Positions 24,415 to 33,152 of a stretch of 64,000 nucleotides of DNA are shown here, piece by piece. The notes under the pieces were generated by a model that saw only the letters and a program-made list of their open reading frames with translations, was not told where the DNA came from and did no database searches. Within the stretch, counting starts at the first letter, position 1; each line of letters opens with the position of its first letter. A program made the position numbers and the translations under genes. This DNA comes from Sphingomonas hankookensis (GTDB lineage Bacteria; Pseudomonadota; Alphaproteobacteria; Sphingomonadales; Sphingomonadaceae): contig NZ_LQQO01000061.1 in NCBI RefSeq assembly GCF_001619955.1, positions 1 through 64,000 on the forward strand, given 5' to 3'.

Positions 24415-24654
24415 TCAGCGTGGCGGCAGAGCGAAGGGATCGTCGCCGCGCGCCTTCGATTCGGTCAGCAATTCGTCGCTGCGCGACGGCCGCTGCTGCG
24501 TCGTCGGGTCGAGCAGTTCGGCCGGGGTCGGCGTCGCGGTCGCGCCATAGGGCGCGGGCGGCAGCGACGCATTCTCGCGCGGGCGCAGGTCGCTGCGCTG
24601 GCCACAGCCGGCGAGGGCCAGCGTGACGACGGCGAGGGCGAGCGCGCGGCTCAC
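24415..24654 (-). CDS. lptM: Small lipoprotein, LptM-like
   Basis: A 79-residue lipoprotein with signal [19 protein letters not shown], a clear lipobox (LAGC) near residue 17 and a Pro-rich tail ([19 protein letters not shown]). The short lipoprotein between argH and lysA in proteobacteria is LptM (formerly YifL), which helps oxidative maturation of the LptDE LPS translocon; the call depends on this location and the LAGCGQ...L pattern. Its ATG overlaps the argH stop (ATGA). Confidence 0.75.
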   Translation of the reverse strand: MSRALALAVVTLALAGCGQRSDLRPRENASLPPAPYGATATPTPAELLDPTTQQRPSRSDELLTESKARGDDPFALPPR

Positions 24655-26033
24655 CCCTGCCCCCGCGCGGCGGCGATGGCTTCGCGGACCCGATCGGGCG
24701 CGGTGCCGCCGAAGCTCTTGCGGCTGGCGACCGAGGCATCGACGCTCAGCACGTCGAAGATGCCGGCATGGATGCGGTCGTCGATGCCGGTCAGGTCGTC
24801 GATGGTCAGGCCGTCCAAGCGACAGCCCTTTTCCTCAGCCAGCTTGACCGCGCGGCCGGTGATGTGATGCGCCTCGCGGAACGGCACGCCCGCTTCGCGC
24901 ACCAGCCAGTCGGCCAGATCGGTCGCGGTCGAAAAGCCGGTTTCGGCCGCCGCGCGCATGCGATCGGGGCGGAAGGTCGCGCTTTCGACCATGCCGGTCA
25001 TCGCCGCGATCGACAGCGCCAGCAGATCGGTCGCCTCGAACACCGGCGGCTTGTCGTCCTGCATGTCCTTGGAATAGGCGAGCGGCAGGCCCTTCATCGT
25101 CACCATCAGCGACGTCATGCAGCCCATGATCCGCCCGCTATGCCCGCGCACCAGCTCGGCGGCGTCGGGGTTGCGCTTTTGCGGCATGATCGAGCTGCCG
25201 GTCGACCATTGGTCGCTCAAGGACACGAAGCCGAACATCTGCGACGCCCAGATCACGAACTCTTCCGCCAGGCGCGACAGGTGCAGGGAGCATTGTACGG
25301 CGGCGGTCAGATATTCGATCGCGAAGTCGCGGTCGGACACCGAATCAAGCGAATTAACCGTCGGCCCGGCAAAGCCCAGCGCCTTGGCCGTCGCATGGCG
25401 ATCGAGCGGGAAGCCGGTCCCGGCCAGCGCCGCCGATCCGAGCGGGTTGTAGTTGAGCCGCGCGCGGCAATCGGCAAAGCGCCCGCGATCGCGCGCGATC
25501 ATGCTGTGATAGGCCATCAGGTGATGGCCGAGCGTTACCGGCTGCGCGACCTGAAGGTGCGTGAAGCCGGGCATGACGGTGGCGGCATGTTCCTCGGCGC
25601 GCACCAGCAGCGCGGCCTGCAACTGGCCCAGCGCCGCATCGACCGCATCGATCGCATCGCGGGTCCACAGGCGGAAATCGGTCGCGACCTGATCGTTGCG
25701 CGAGCGCGCGGTATGCAGCCGCCCGGCGACCGGACCGATCTTTTCGGCCAGCCGCGCCTCGGTCAGCATGTGAATATCTTCGAGCGTCAGATCGTCGGGC
25801 ACGCCCTGTTCGGCATAGTCCGCCGCGACCGCGTCCAGTCCGTCGAGGATCTTCGCGACATCGGCCTGGTCGACGATGCCCTGCGCGCCCAGCATCGTTG
25901 CGTGCGCCTTGGACCCGGCGATATCCTGTCGCCACATCCGCTTGTCGAAGGGGATCGAGGCGTTTATCTCACGCATCACCGCCGACGGGCCTTCGGCGAA
26001 GCGCCCGCCCCACATGCTGTTGGAGCCTTCCAT
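24651..26033 (-). CDS. argH: Argininosuccinate lyase
   Basis: Cleaves argininosuccinate to arginine and fumarate, the last step of arginine synthesis. The protein has 460 residues with the fumarase/ASL signature [11 protein letters not shown] and the conserved [17 protein letters not shown] and [19 protein letters not shown] segments. The family typically begins at MWGGRF. ATG 26033 ([12 protein letters not shown]) shares CATG with the start of the divergent gene; ATG 26015 (MWGGRF) has GGAAGG 10 bases upstream and is an equally good start, giving 454 residues. Confidence 0.95.
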   Translation of the reverse strand: MEGSNSMWGGRFAEGPSAVMREINASIPFDKRMWRQDIAGSKAHATMLGAQGIVDQADVAKILDGLDAVAADYAEQGVPDDLTLEDIHMLTEARLAEKIGPVAGRLHTARSRNDQVATDFRLWTRDAIDAVDAALGQLQAALLVRAEEHAATVMPGFTHLQVAQPVTLGHHLMAYHSMIARDRGRFADCRARLNYNPLGSAALAGTGFPLDRHATAKALGFAGPTVNSLDSVSDRDFAIEYLTAAVQCSLHLSRLAEEFVIWASQMFGFVSLSDQWSTGSSIMPQKRNPDAAELVRGHSGRIMGCMTSLMVTMKGLPLAYSKDMQDDKPPVFEATDLLALSIAAMTGMVESATFRPDRMRAAAETGFSTATDLADWLVREAGVPFREAHHITGRAVKLAEEKGCRLDGLTIDDLTGIDDRIHAGIFDVLSVDASVASRKSFGGTAPDRVREAIAAARGQG

Positions 26034-26622
26034 GCGCCCGGTAATCGCGCTTCTCCTTGGACTGAGCCTGTTCGTCGGCGCTTGCGATAAGCGAGCGGCC
26101 GCGCCGGAGCAAGCGGCTGCGGAAGGCGACGGCACCGTGCCCGACGTCGATACGCCCGCCAACGACGCCGCGCCCGAAGCGGCGGGCAAGATCGACCGCA
26201 GCCACAAGGGCGAGGCGATGCCGGCGTTCGCCTTTCAGGACGGCGCAGGCAAGCCGGTGACACTGGCCGATTTTCGGGGGAAGCCGGTGCTGATGAACCT
26301 GTGGGCGACGTGGTGCGCGCCGTGCGTGCGCGAGATGCCGACGCTGGATGCGCTGGCGGCGCGGGAGAAGGCGTCGCTGCACGTGCTGACCGTGTCGCAG
26401 GACATGGAGCCCGGGAAGGTGCAGCCGTTCCTGACCGAGCGAAAGCTGGCGAACCTGGTTGCCTATCGTGATCCGGAGCTGCAATTCTCGACCGGCATGG
26501 GCGTCAGCCTGCCGACGACGATCCTGTATGATGCGTCGGGCAAGGAATTGTGGCGGGTCACCGGGGGGATGGACTGGGCCGGGGCGAACGCGGCGAAGCT
26601 GATCGGCGAGGCACGAGGGTAA
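26032..26622 (+). CDS. TlpA-family thioredoxin-like lipoprotein
   Basis: Periplasmic thiol-disulfide oxidoreductase, probably reducing in role (cytochrome c maturation or protein repair). The protein has 196 residues: a signal peptide with lipobox ([14 protein letters not shown]), an Ala/Asp-rich linker to about 60, then a thioredoxin domain with the active site [15 protein letters not shown] near 96 and cis-Pro in [11 protein letters not shown]. The ATG has GGAG 6 bases upstream. It diverges from argH, with which it shares the CATG start palindrome. Confidence 0.92.
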   Translation: MRPVIALLLGLSLFVGACDKRAAAPEQAAAEGDGTVPDVDTPANDAAPEAAGKIDRSHKGEAMPAFAFQDGAGKPVTLADFRGKPVLMNLWATWCAPCVREMPTLDALAAREKASLHVLTVSQDMEPGKVQPFLTERKLANLVAYRDPELQFSTGMGVSLPTTILYDASGKELWRVTGGMDWAGANAAKLIGEARG

Positions 26623-26638
26623 GCTACCGGCCTATCTC

Positions 26639-26723
26639 GTCACCCCGGACTTGACCCGGGGCCCCGCTTTCTACTGACCGCCGCAACAGAAGAAGCGGGA
26701 CCCCGGATCAAGTCCGGGGTGAC
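26639..26723. repeat. Family-A inverted pair at a convergent gene end
   Basis: GTCACCCCGGACTTGACCCG facing CCGGATCAAGTCCGGGGTGA, with GGCCCCGCTT / AAGCGGGACC as inner stem. It lies between the convergent genes ending at 26622 and 26742, a position suited to a bidirectional terminator. Confidence 0.8.
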
Positions 26724-26741
26724 GGTTAGAGGGCGGCTTGC

Positions 26742-27077
26742 TCACCGATCCGGCGCACGTTCTGCGGGCGGCACCCCTGCCCCCTCGCCCGGTGCGTCGT
26801 CGTCGAAATTCTCGCCCTGTGCGCCGCCGCCGGCATTGGCGCCGCTGCCATGGACCTCGCCATCGGGGCCGATCGAGGCGCGGTGGCCGGCCTCGGGCGG
26901 GATTTCGCGGCCGTCGTCGGATGGCACGAAGCCGGGAGCACCGGCTTCGGCGGCGGCCTGTCGTGCCTGCCGCTCGCGGTCATATTCCTGGCCCGAATAG
27001 CCAATCGGGTTGTCGAAGGCGTTGAGCGGCTCGGTCCGCTTCGGATCGACCTGGGGATGCGCGGGGGTGTCGGCCAT
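26742..27077 (-). CDS. Hydrophilic protein of unknown function
   Basis: A 111-residue acidic, Gly/Pro/Asp-rich protein, probably disordered, without signal peptide or membrane helix. It starts MADTPAHPQVDPKRTEPLNA and contains NPIGYSGQEYDRERQARQAA near 22. I recognise no domain. The start is well supported by AAGGAG 7 bases before ATG 27077. Codon use matches its neighbours. It probably is a lineage-specific protein of sphingomonads. Confidence 0.65.
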   Translation of the reverse strand: MADTPAHPQVDPKRTEPLNAFDNPIGYSGQEYDRERQARQAAAEAGAPGFVPSDDGREIPPEAGHRASIGPDGEVHGSGANAGGGAQGENFDDDAPGEGAGVPPAERAPDR

Positions 27078-27111
27078 GGTGGTTCTCCTTGGCCAATATA
27101 ACCGCTGCGGG

Positions 27112-27447
27112 TCAGCCGGCGTTCCCCGGCTCGTCCCGCGGTTCGAACCGGTTGCGCAGGCGCAGGCCGATGAACAGCATCGTCGGCCAGAACATCGTGT
27201 TGACGATATCGAGCAGCGTATCGTCCCAGCGCCACGACCCGTAATGCAGCCGGTCGAGCACCTCGTTGGCCAGTTCGGCCAGCGCCACCACCGCCAGCGG
27301 CACCGGTGTCGACAGGCGATACCCGGTCAGCACGCGGGTGGTCAGCAGCACCGCCATGCCGGCATGGACGTGCAACAGGCTGTCCGCCATGCCGGTGCCA
27401 TCGCCGATTTCCTGAATCAGCTGTGCGTATAATGCGGGAATATCCAT
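27112..27447 (-). CDS. Small integral membrane protein of unknown function
   Basis: A 111-residue protein with two to three predicted membrane helices (HVHAGMAVLLTTRVLTGYRL, VPLAVVALAELANEVLDRL, LDIVNTMFWPTMLFIGLRLR) and a charged C-terminus. The ELANE-x-LDRLHYGSWRWDDTL-type motif between helices 2 and 3 gives it a VanZ-like look but no firm family can be assigned. It sits 34 bases downstream of the preceding minus-strand gene's start region, between it and the PLD gene, in the same orientation. Confidence 0.65.
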   Translation of the reverse strand: MDIPALYAQLIQEIGDGTGMADSLLHVHAGMAVLLTTRVLTGYRLSTPVPLAVVALAELANEVLDRLHYGSWRWDDTLLDIVNTMFWPTMLFIGLRLRNRFEPRDEPGNAG

Positions 27448-27490
27448 GCGGCTACGCGATGGACCAGCGTCGCGCGTACCTCAAGCGGCA

Positions 27491-28639
27491 TCAGTCGCGG
27501 TTGAGCCAGACGGTGATTTCGGGATCGAGCACCGCCATCACGAAATAGGCCCCGGCCTGCTTCGTCCGCGTCCACCAGCCGGCGCGCGCGCGGTTCAATT
27601 CGCGCGTCACCCGCTGCGACTGCGCGACCTCCCGGTCCATATAGGCGCGCAGATGGGCAGCGAAGGCGGCATCCTCGACCCGCAGCATCAGTTCCATGTT
27701 CAGGAACATCGAACGCATGTCGAAATTGGCCGATCCGATATGCACCGCATCGTCGGCGACAAACAATTTGGTGTGCAGCTTGGTCGGGCGATATTCATAG
27801 AGTTCGGCGCCATGGCGCAGCAGGCTGCGATAGGTGAAGCGCGCCGCCAGCAGCGCGATGGCATGATCGGTCTTGGCCGGCACCACGATGCGCAGCCGCG
27901 TCCGCCGCGCCGCCCGGTCCAGCCGGCGGGTCATCAGCGGGCCGGGCGCGAAATAGGCGGCGATCATGTCGATCCGCTCGCTATGGCGGATTTCGTACTT
28001 CACCATTCGCGCCCAGGGCGACAGCCGCCGCGACGGCCCGCCGAGCAGCCAGCGGATCGGGCCGCTATCCTCGCTCCATTCGTTCAGCAGGCGCGACAAT
28101 TTGCGAAGCGGCGCGCCGGGCAGCGCGGTCCATGCCTTCAGCGCATCAAAATAACCGGCCAGCCGCCCGGCGGCGGGACCTTCGACGATCAGCCCCAGGT
28201 CGCGCCACGCCTGATCCTCGATAGTGCCGAAATAGGCGTCCTCGATATTGAAACCGCCGACGATCACCCGTGCGTCGTCGGCCAGCGCCAGCTTCTGGTG
28301 ATTGCGCAGCAGATAGCGCCGGCCGATGCGCGGCACGAACACGCAGACATCGCCGCCCGCCGCGCGCAGCGGTTCGAAGAAACGGCGATTGGCTGCCGCC
28401 TCCGCACCCAGCCCGTCGACGATCAGCGACACCTGTACCCCGCGCCTGGCGGCATCGACCAGCGCATCGCGGACGCGGACGCCGGACGCATCCTCTTCCC
28501 AGATATAGAACAGGAAGCGCAGCGAATGGCGCGCGCCGTCGATCAGCGCCAGCAGCGCGGACAGCCGCTCCGGCCCTTCCGTCAACAGCGTCAGCCGGTT
28601 TCCGGCGACGGTGAAGGTCGGCTCCTGGCCGTCGTGCAT
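27491..28639 (-). CDS. Phospholipase D-like (cardiolipin synthase family) protein
   Basis: A 382-residue protein with two HKD motifs: HQKLALADD followed by GGFNIED (near 113) and HTKLFVADD followed by GSANFDMRS (near 300). This is the bacterial cardiolipin synthase / ClsB-type layout that joins or transfers phosphatidyl groups; there are no N-terminal membrane helices, as in ClsB. ATG 28639 has GGGAG 5 bases upstream and is chosen over ATG 28651. It diverges from rpoZ. Confidence 0.88.
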   Translation of the reverse strand: MHDGQEPTFTVAGNRLTLLTEGPERLSALLALIDGARHSLRFLFYIWEEDASGVRVRDALVDAARRGVQVSLIVDGLGAEAAANRRFFEPLRAAGGDVCVFVPRIGRRYLLRNHQKLALADDARVIVGGFNIEDAYFGTIEDQAWRDLGLIVEGPAAGRLAGYFDALKAWTALPGAPLRKLSRLLNEWSEDSGPIRWLLGGPSRRLSPWARMVKYEIRHSERIDMIAAYFAPGPLMTRRLDRAARRTRLRIVVPAKTDHAIALLAARFTYRSLLRHGAELYEYRPTKLHTKLFVADDAVHIGSANFDMRSMFLNMELMLRVEDAAFAAHLRAYMDREVAQSQRVTRELNRARAGWWTRTKQAGAYFVMAVLDPEITVWLNRD

Positions 28640-28692
28640 GCCCGCTCCCATCCGTTGCCATGGCGTAACGGCCGGGCGGCACCCAAGTTTCA

Positions 28693-28721
28693 TTGACTTT
28701 CCGCCCGTCCCCGCGTAGGCA
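28693..28721 (+). promoter_or_regulatory. Candidate sigma-70 promoter of rpoZ
   Basis: TTGACT (28693-28698), 17 bases, TAGGCA (28716-28721), ending 42 bases before the rpoZ ATG. Spacing is ideal and the -35 hexamer is near consensus; the -10 is weak, as is common in GC-rich alphaproteobacteria. Confidence 0.45.
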
Positions 28722-28763
28722 GCGGGCTTTCCGATACCCTCCGTTTTGCAAGGAAGGCGTTTC

Positions 28764-29108
28764 ATGGCGCGCGTCACCGTCGAGGATTGCGTCGACAAGA
28801 TCCCCAACCGTTTCGACCTGGTGTTGATGGCCGCCCAGCGCGCCCGCCAGATTTCGGGCGGTGCCGAACTCACCCTCGATCGCGACCGCGACAAGAACCC
28901 GGTCGTGGCGCTGCGTGAAATCGCCGAGGAAAACATCACGCCGGACCATCTGCGCGAGGCGGTGATCACCTCGATGCAGAAGGTGCAGATCGACGATGAG
29001 GAAGCACCGGACGAACTGGGCTCGCTGGCCGCATCGGCAGAGGCGCTCCGCCTCACCGCCGCCGCCCCGCCGCGCAACCAGAATGTCGGTGGGGATTATG
29101 ACGGCTGA
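28764..29108 (+). CDS. rpoZ: RNA polymerase omega subunit
   Basis: Small RNA polymerase subunit that helps assemble beta-prime. The protein has 114 residues: [20 protein letters not shown] is the universal start, [20 protein letters not shown] and [20 protein letters not shown] follow, and the last 35 residues are a variable acidic/Ala tail. AAGGAAGGCGTTTC precedes the ATG. It has its own promoter and terminator. spoT, its frequent neighbour, is not here. Confidence 0.97.
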   Translation: MARVTVEDCVDKIPNRFDLVLMAAQRARQISGGAELTLDRDRDKNPVVALREIAEENITPDHLREAVITSMQKVQIDDEEAPDELGSLAASAEALRLTAAAPPRNQNVGGDYDG

Positions 29109-29134
29109 GGCTGTCGGGTCTTTCTGATGCGAAG

Positions 29135-29161
29135 AGGGCGGTCCTGCGGGGCCGCCCTTTT
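29135..29161 (+). terminator. Rho-independent terminator of rpoZ
   Basis: AGGGCGGTCC / GGGCCGCCCT stem of 10 bp with one G-U pair, 4-base loop, then TTTT. It lies 27 bases after the rpoZ stop and just before the convergent metallopeptidase gene. Confidence 0.8.
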
Positions 29162-29162
29162 G

Positions 29163-29951
29163 CTATGCGGTCGAACGGATGCTGGTGCGATAGGCGTCGG
29201 CCAGCGACATGCCCGAGTCACCGGCGCGATAGCCGGCGAGCAACGCGTCGCGCCGTTGTTCGGGCGTGCCGTGAAAACTCGGATTGTTGAAATCATAGCT
29301 GCCGAATTCGAACATCGTCGCAGCGGACGATGCCAGATCGACGCTCAACCGCCGCCCCTGTCGCTTGCCCGCTTCGCAGGCGAGCGACCATCCGGCAAGA
29401 AAATCGGCTTCCAGTTCGATTTCGGGGCATTTGCCGCCACGACGCTGGCGGAACTGGTAGGCATGGGCATATTCGTGCGCGACGATGACCATGATCGCGG
29501 CGAACGCCGCGTTGCCGCGCTGGAGTTGCTGAGCCAGCAGGCGGCGACCGAACACCACCGTCCCGTCGACATCGGCGCGGTTGCCGAACAAGGGAAACGG
29601 CGTGGCGAACGCATTGGGGCTTTTGCCGTCGTCGAAGAAGCCGAAGCGCGGCTTCACCCCGAACCAGTCCTCGCCCGCGAACGAGCACTGCGCAAAATAT
29701 CGCTCCAGCACGAGCGCGGCACGCGATGCCGCCTCGTCATCGGGGTCGGCGTCCAGGTCCTCGCTGATCCGCCATTGTTGAGCGAATTGCCGCGCTTCCG
29801 CCAGGTTCATGCCGCAGCCACCGACCGGCACGTCGACCCGCGTCGTGGGTGCCGCACCCGCACCGCTGTTCGGCCATTGCGCATGCACCGCGCATCCCAG
29901 TCCCGATCCGCATAGGGCAAGCCCGCCGACGACTGTCCGCCGCGCGATCAT
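29163..29951 (-). CDS. Exported HExxH metallopeptidase-like protein
   Basis: A 262-residue protein. The N-terminus ARRTVVGGLALCGSGLG looks like a twin-arginine-type or general signal peptide. The zinc motif HEYAHAYQF lies in AIMVIVAHEYAHAYQFRQ near 160, and an Asp/Glu-rich segment (IELEADFLAGWSLACEAG) about 20 residues later would supply the third zinc ligand (Glu), as in gluzincin-type enzymes. The C-terminus has HGTPEQRRDALLAGY. This resembles the neutral zinc metallopeptidase/YpfJ-like group. The ATG overlaps the stop of the upstream gene (ATGA), so the two are co-expressed. Substrate unknown. Confidence 0.7.
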   Translation of the reverse strand: MIARRTVVGGLALCGSGLGCAVHAQWPNSGAGAAPTTRVDVPVGGCGMNLAEARQFAQQWRISEDLDADPDDEAASRAALVLERYFAQCSFAGEDWFGVKPRFGFFDDGKSPNAFATPFPLFGNRADVDGTVVFGRRLLAQQLQRGNAAFAAIMVIVAHEYAHAYQFRQRRGGKCPEIELEADFLAGWSLACEAGKRQGRRLSVDLASSAATMFEFGSYDFNNPSFHGTPEQRRDALLAGYRAGDSGMSLADAYRTSIRSTA

Positions 29952-30454
29952 CGCCGCCGCTCCACGCGGAACTGCACGCTGGCCGCGCCGGAACGCGGGC
30001 TCTGGCGCGCCTCGACGGTGACCTTCGTCATGGTTCGCGACAGCCACAATTCCCACAGAAAGGTCACGCCGCGCGCGGTCGGGGACCGCATGTCGGCCAG
30101 CGGACCGGACGGCGAATCCAGACCATGCCAGGCGCACCATCGCAGCTTGTCCGCCATCGTGCGGGCGGTGGCATTGGCGGTCGCGGTGTCGGCAACCGCC
30201 CATTTGCAAGCGAATTCCAGATCCTGTTCGGTCCAGGGCCGGATGCTGCATTCATCGGCGCCTGGCAGAGTGATGAGCGAGACCCATTCGTCGTCATCGG
30301 TGCGCCACGCGCCCTTGATCGGCGCGAAACCCTGCCCGCTGGCGGCGACGATGCCGAAAATGTCGCGGCAATAGGGATCGGCTCGGACGCGGTCGGCGTC
30401 GCTCCCCGCCTGCCCCGCCATGGCGACCATGCCCACAAGCGCCCACCAGCCCAT
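29948..30454 (-). CDS. Exported protein of unknown function
   Basis: A 168-residue protein with a short signal-like start (MGWWALVGMVAMAGQAGSDA), four cysteines in the mature part (PYCRDIF, DECSIRP, EFACKWA, LRWCAWH) that could form two disulfides, and a C-terminal beta-type region ending VQFRVERRR. I recognise no family. It overlaps the HExxH peptidase gene by ATGA and is 56 bases downstream of rlmE; a role with the peptidase is inferred from this coupling only. Confidence 0.6.
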   Translation of the reverse strand: MGWWALVGMVAMAGQAGSDADRVRADPYCRDIFGIVAASGQGFAPIKGAWRTDDDEWVSLITLPGADECSIRPWTEQDLEFACKWAVADTATANATARTMADKLRWCAWHGLDSPSGPLADMRSPTARGVTFLWELWLSRTMTKVTVEARQSPRSGAASVQFRVERRR

Positions 30455-30510
30455 CGAGCAACCTCCCCCGAAGCCGTCGCCATCCTATCGGACGGCTAGG
30501 GGATCGTCCA

Positions 30511-31212
30511 TCATTCGTCGGACGGACGTTTTGTCGATTCTTCGCTCTCCCGCCGCCCCTTGAAGTTCGTCGCAATGACGTACCATTCCGACGAATCCTT
30601 GCGGCTGGCCGGGGGCTTGGCGTGCTTCACCGTCTGGAAATTGCGCTTCAGCTCCGCGACCAGTTCGTTGTCGGCACCGCCCGCCAGTACCTTCGCCACG
30701 AAATCGCCGCCGGGACGCAGCACTTCGCAGGCGAACATCACCGCCGCCTCGACCAGCGCCATGGTGCGCAGGTGATCGGTCTGCGGATGGCCGACCGTAT
30801 TGGCCGCCATGTCGGAGAGGACGAGGTCCGCCTCGCCGCCCAATTCCTCGCGCAGGCGGTCGGGCGCATGATCGGCGAGGAAGTCCATCTGCAGGATCGT
30901 CACGCCATCGATTGGATCGACCGGCAACAGGTCGATGCCGACCACGGTGCATTCCGGCCGCACCTTGCGCACGACCTGGGTCCAGCCGCCCGGCGCGATG
31001 CCGAGGTCGACGACGCGCTTGACGCCGCGCAGCAGCTTGAAGCGTTCGTCCAGCTCGATCAGCTTGTACGCCGCGCGGCTGCGATAGCCTTCCGCGCGTG
31101 CTTTCTTCACATAGGGGTCGTTGAGCTGACGCTCCAGCCAGCGCGTCGACTGGGCCGAGCGCGAGCGGGCGGTGCGTACACGTTGGCGTCCGGGGGGGCT
31201 TCCGCGGGTCAT
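30511..31212 (-). CDS. rlmE: 23S rRNA (uridine-2'-O-)-methyltransferase RlmE
   Basis: SAM-dependent enzyme (FtsJ/RrmJ) that methylates U2552 in 23S rRNA during late 50S assembly. The protein has 233 residues: an N-terminal basic tail (RVRTARSRSAQSTRWLERQL), YVKKARAEGYRSRAAYKLIE, the SAM loop DLGIAPGGWTQVV near 70, the catalytic Asp in DLVLSDMAANTVG, and the Lys in GGDFVAKVLAGG. ATG 31212 overlaps the stop of the ppx-type gene (ATGA). Confidence 0.95.
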   Translation of the reverse strand: MTRGSPPGRQRVRTARSRSAQSTRWLERQLNDPYVKKARAEGYRSRAAYKLIELDERFKLLRGVKRVVDLGIAPGGWTQVVRKVRPECTVVGIDLLPVDPIDGVTILQMDFLADHAPDRLREELGGEADLVLSDMAANTVGHPQTDHLRTMALVEAAVMFACEVLRPGGDFVAKVLAGGADNELVAELKRNFQTVKHAKPPASRKDSSEWYVIATNFKGRRESEESTKRPSDE

Positions 31213-32249
31213 CGGGTTCCTGCCATCAATCGGCGCAGGATTCCTTCGCGAATCCCACGGTCGGCGACCCCTAGCCGCTCGGCGGGCCAGAGCGCCAGAA
31301 TCGTTTCGAGGATCGCGCAACCCGCGACCACCAGATCGGCGCGTTCGCTGCCGATGCACGGCACCGTGCCGCGTTCGGCCAGGCTCATGCCGGCCAGCCG
31401 CTGGCTGACCGCCAGCATCGATTCGGCCGGCACGATCAGCCCGTCGATCTGCGAGCGGTCATAGGATGCGAGGCCGAGATGCACGCTGGCGAGCGTCGTC
31501 ACCGTCCCGCTGGTGCCGAGCAGCCGGCGCGGCTCGGTCGTCTGCGGCAGCCGCTTGGCGAACGGTGCGAAGCTTTCGGTCACGCAGGCGCGCATCCGGG
31601 CATAGGCGCCCGACGCCATCGGTGCTTCCTTGCCCGCGCCCAGGCTCTCGGTCAGCGACACCACGCCCCAGGGTGCGGAATGCCAGTCGAGCACGCGCGG
31701 CACCGGGCCCGATGCGTCGAGCAGCACCAGCTCGGTCGATCCACCGCCGATGTCGAACACCAAAGCCGGCCCGTCCCCCGGTTCGAGCAAGGCATGGCAG
31801 CCGAGCACCGCGAGGCGCGCCTCCTCCTCCGCCGTGATGATGTCGAGGTGGATGCCGGTTTCCTCCAGCACCCGTTCGACAAAGGCCGGACCGTTGCTGG
31901 CGCGGCGGCATGCCTCGGTCGCGACCGATCGGGCGAGCGTCACGTCGCGGCGCTTGAGCTTCTCGGCGCAGATTTTCAGCGCGGCGACGGTCCGATCCAT
32001 CGCCGCGTCGGACAGGCGGCCGGTAGCGGCCAGCCCCTCGCCCAGCCGGACGATGCGCGAAAACGCATCGACCACGGCAAAGCCGTCGCCCTGCGGCCGG
32101 GCGATCAGCAGCCGGCAGTTGTTGGTGCCAAGGTCGAGCGCGGCGTAATGACGCGCACCCGGCCAGCGCGGCCGCGCCGGCGAAGAGGCTGCCTTTCGAG
32201 GAGCGCCACGCGCCCCCCGGTGCGGCAACCGGGCGGAGAGATCCCCCAT
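31209..32249 (-). CDS. Ppx/GppA family exopolyphosphatase/pppGpp phosphatase
   Basis: An actin-fold phosphatase of 346 residues that hydrolyses polyphosphate or pppGpp. HYAALDLGTNNCRLLIARPQ near 34, ARSVATEACRRASNGPAFV near 105, and VFDIGGGSTELVLLD near 165 are the family's nucleotide-site motifs; LLGTSGTVTTLASVHLGL follows. It has only the N-terminal two domains, without the extra C-terminal HD-like part of long Ppx. Start is uncertain: ATG 32249 or GTG 32261, neither with a strong ribosome site. Coupled to rlmE, a common pairing in alphaproteobacteria. Confidence 0.92.
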   Translation of the reverse strand: MGDLSARLPHRGARGAPRKAASSPARPRWPGARHYAALDLGTNNCRLLIARPQGDGFAVVDAFSRIVRLGEGLAATGRLSDAAMDRTVAALKICAEKLKRRDVTLARSVATEACRRASNGPAFVERVLEETGIHLDIITAEEEARLAVLGCHALLEPGDGPALVFDIGGGSTELVLLDASGPVPRVLDWHSAPWGVVSLTESLGAGKEAPMASGAYARMRACVTESFAPFAKRLPQTTEPRRLLGTSGTVTTLASVHLGLASYDRSQIDGLIVPAESMLAVSQRLAGMSLAERGTVPCIGSERADLVVAGCAILETILALWPAERLGVADRGIREGILRRLMAGTR

Positions 32250-32366
32250 GCCGTCACTCACTTATGTTCTATCCGTCACGGCCGAACGCCGCTCGGTGCT
32301 TGGCCATCAACCTAGCGAAGCCCGCCGTCCGCGACAAGGCATTGCGACGAATCGAACGATTCGGCG

Positions 32367-32395
32367 TTGACATGGCAAAACAGCCGGCCTATCGG
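32367..32395 (+). promoter_or_regulatory. Sigma-70 promoter of tRNA-Gln
   Basis: Perfect TTGACA (32367-32372), 17 bases, TATCGG (32390-32395), 19 bases before the tRNA 5' end. Start of transcription would be near 32402. Confidence 0.6.
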
Positions 32396-32414
32396 ACCGC
32401 CCTCGCTGCGGTGC

Positions 32415-32488
32415 TGCCCTGTCGTCTAAAGGTAAGACCACGGACTCTGACTCCGTTAATTGAGGTTCGAATCCTCACGGGGCATCCA
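32415..32488 (+). tRNA. tRNA-Gln (anticodon CTG)
   Basis: Complete cloverleaf of 74 bases including the encoded CCA. Acceptor TGCCCTG pairs with CGGGGCA; anticodon stem ACGGA/TCCGT encloses CTCTGAC (anticodon CTG at positions 34-36); T arm TGAGG-TTCGAAT-CCTCA. Reads glutamine CAG codons. It has a strong promoter just upstream and lies between the divergent ppx-type and phosphoribosyltransferase genes. Confidence 0.96.
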
Positions 32489-32586
32489 GCGACCTTCCCT
32501 CCGATCCGATCTTTCCGGTGACGTCCGACCGCCTCCCGGTCGCGTGACGGCCGCGTCCGTTGCCCTTCAGCCATGACGGGAATTGC

Positions 32587-33138
32587 ATGACTACCAAAGT
32601 CTATCTGTCGGCCGACCGCCTGCTGGAGGATTCGTTCCGCCTGGCCAATCTGGTCTTCGACGCCGGGTTCCACCCGACCCATATCGTCGGCATCTGGCGC
32701 GGCGGTGCGCCGGTCGGGATCGCGGTGCAGGAACTGCTGGAATATCGCGGGGTGCACAGCGACCATATCGCGATCCGTACCGCTTCCTATAGCGGCATCG
32801 ACCGGCAGGATGCCGAGGTCCGGGTCTATGGTCTCGGTTATCTGGTCGATGTGCTGACGCCCGACGATCGCCTGCTGCTGATCGACGATGTGTTCGATTC
32901 AGGCCGGTCGATCCGGGCGGTGCTGGCCGAATTGCGCGAACGTTGCGGCGATGCCCTGCCCGGCGCGGTGAAGGTCGCGACGGTCTATTACAAGCCGGCG
33001 CGCAACGTGACCGACCTGGCACCCGACTTCTTCGTGCACCAGACGAACGACTGGCTGATCTTTCCGCATGAGATCAACGGGTTGAGCGAAGACGAGATTC
33101 GCGCCTACAAGCATGGGGCGGACATCATCCTGCGCTGA
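32587..33138 (+). CDS. Purine-type phosphoribosyltransferase (hypoxanthine family)
   Basis: A 183-residue PRTase. The PRPP-binding loop is DDRLLLIDDVFDSGRSIRAV near 97, and the first loop is HIVGIWRGGAPVGIAVQELL near 31. Length and motifs match the hypoxanthine/xanthine salvage group, but the acceptor base (hypoxanthine, guanine or xanthine) cannot be read from sequence. ATG 32587 follows GACGGGAATTGC. The gene is convergent with the DUF2332 gene; a GCCGCC-rich palindrome (33144-33167) lies between them. Confidence 0.85.
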   Translation: MTTKVYLSADRLLEDSFRLANLVFDAGFHPTHIVGIWRGGAPVGIAVQELLEYRGVHSDHIAIRTASYSGIDRQDAEVRVYGLGYLVDVLTPDDRLLLIDDVFDSGRSIRAVLAELRERCGDALPGAVKVATVYYKPARNVTDLAPDFFVHQTNDWLIFPHEINGLSEDEIRAYKHGADIILR

Positions 33139-33152
33139 GCGGGCGCCGCCGG

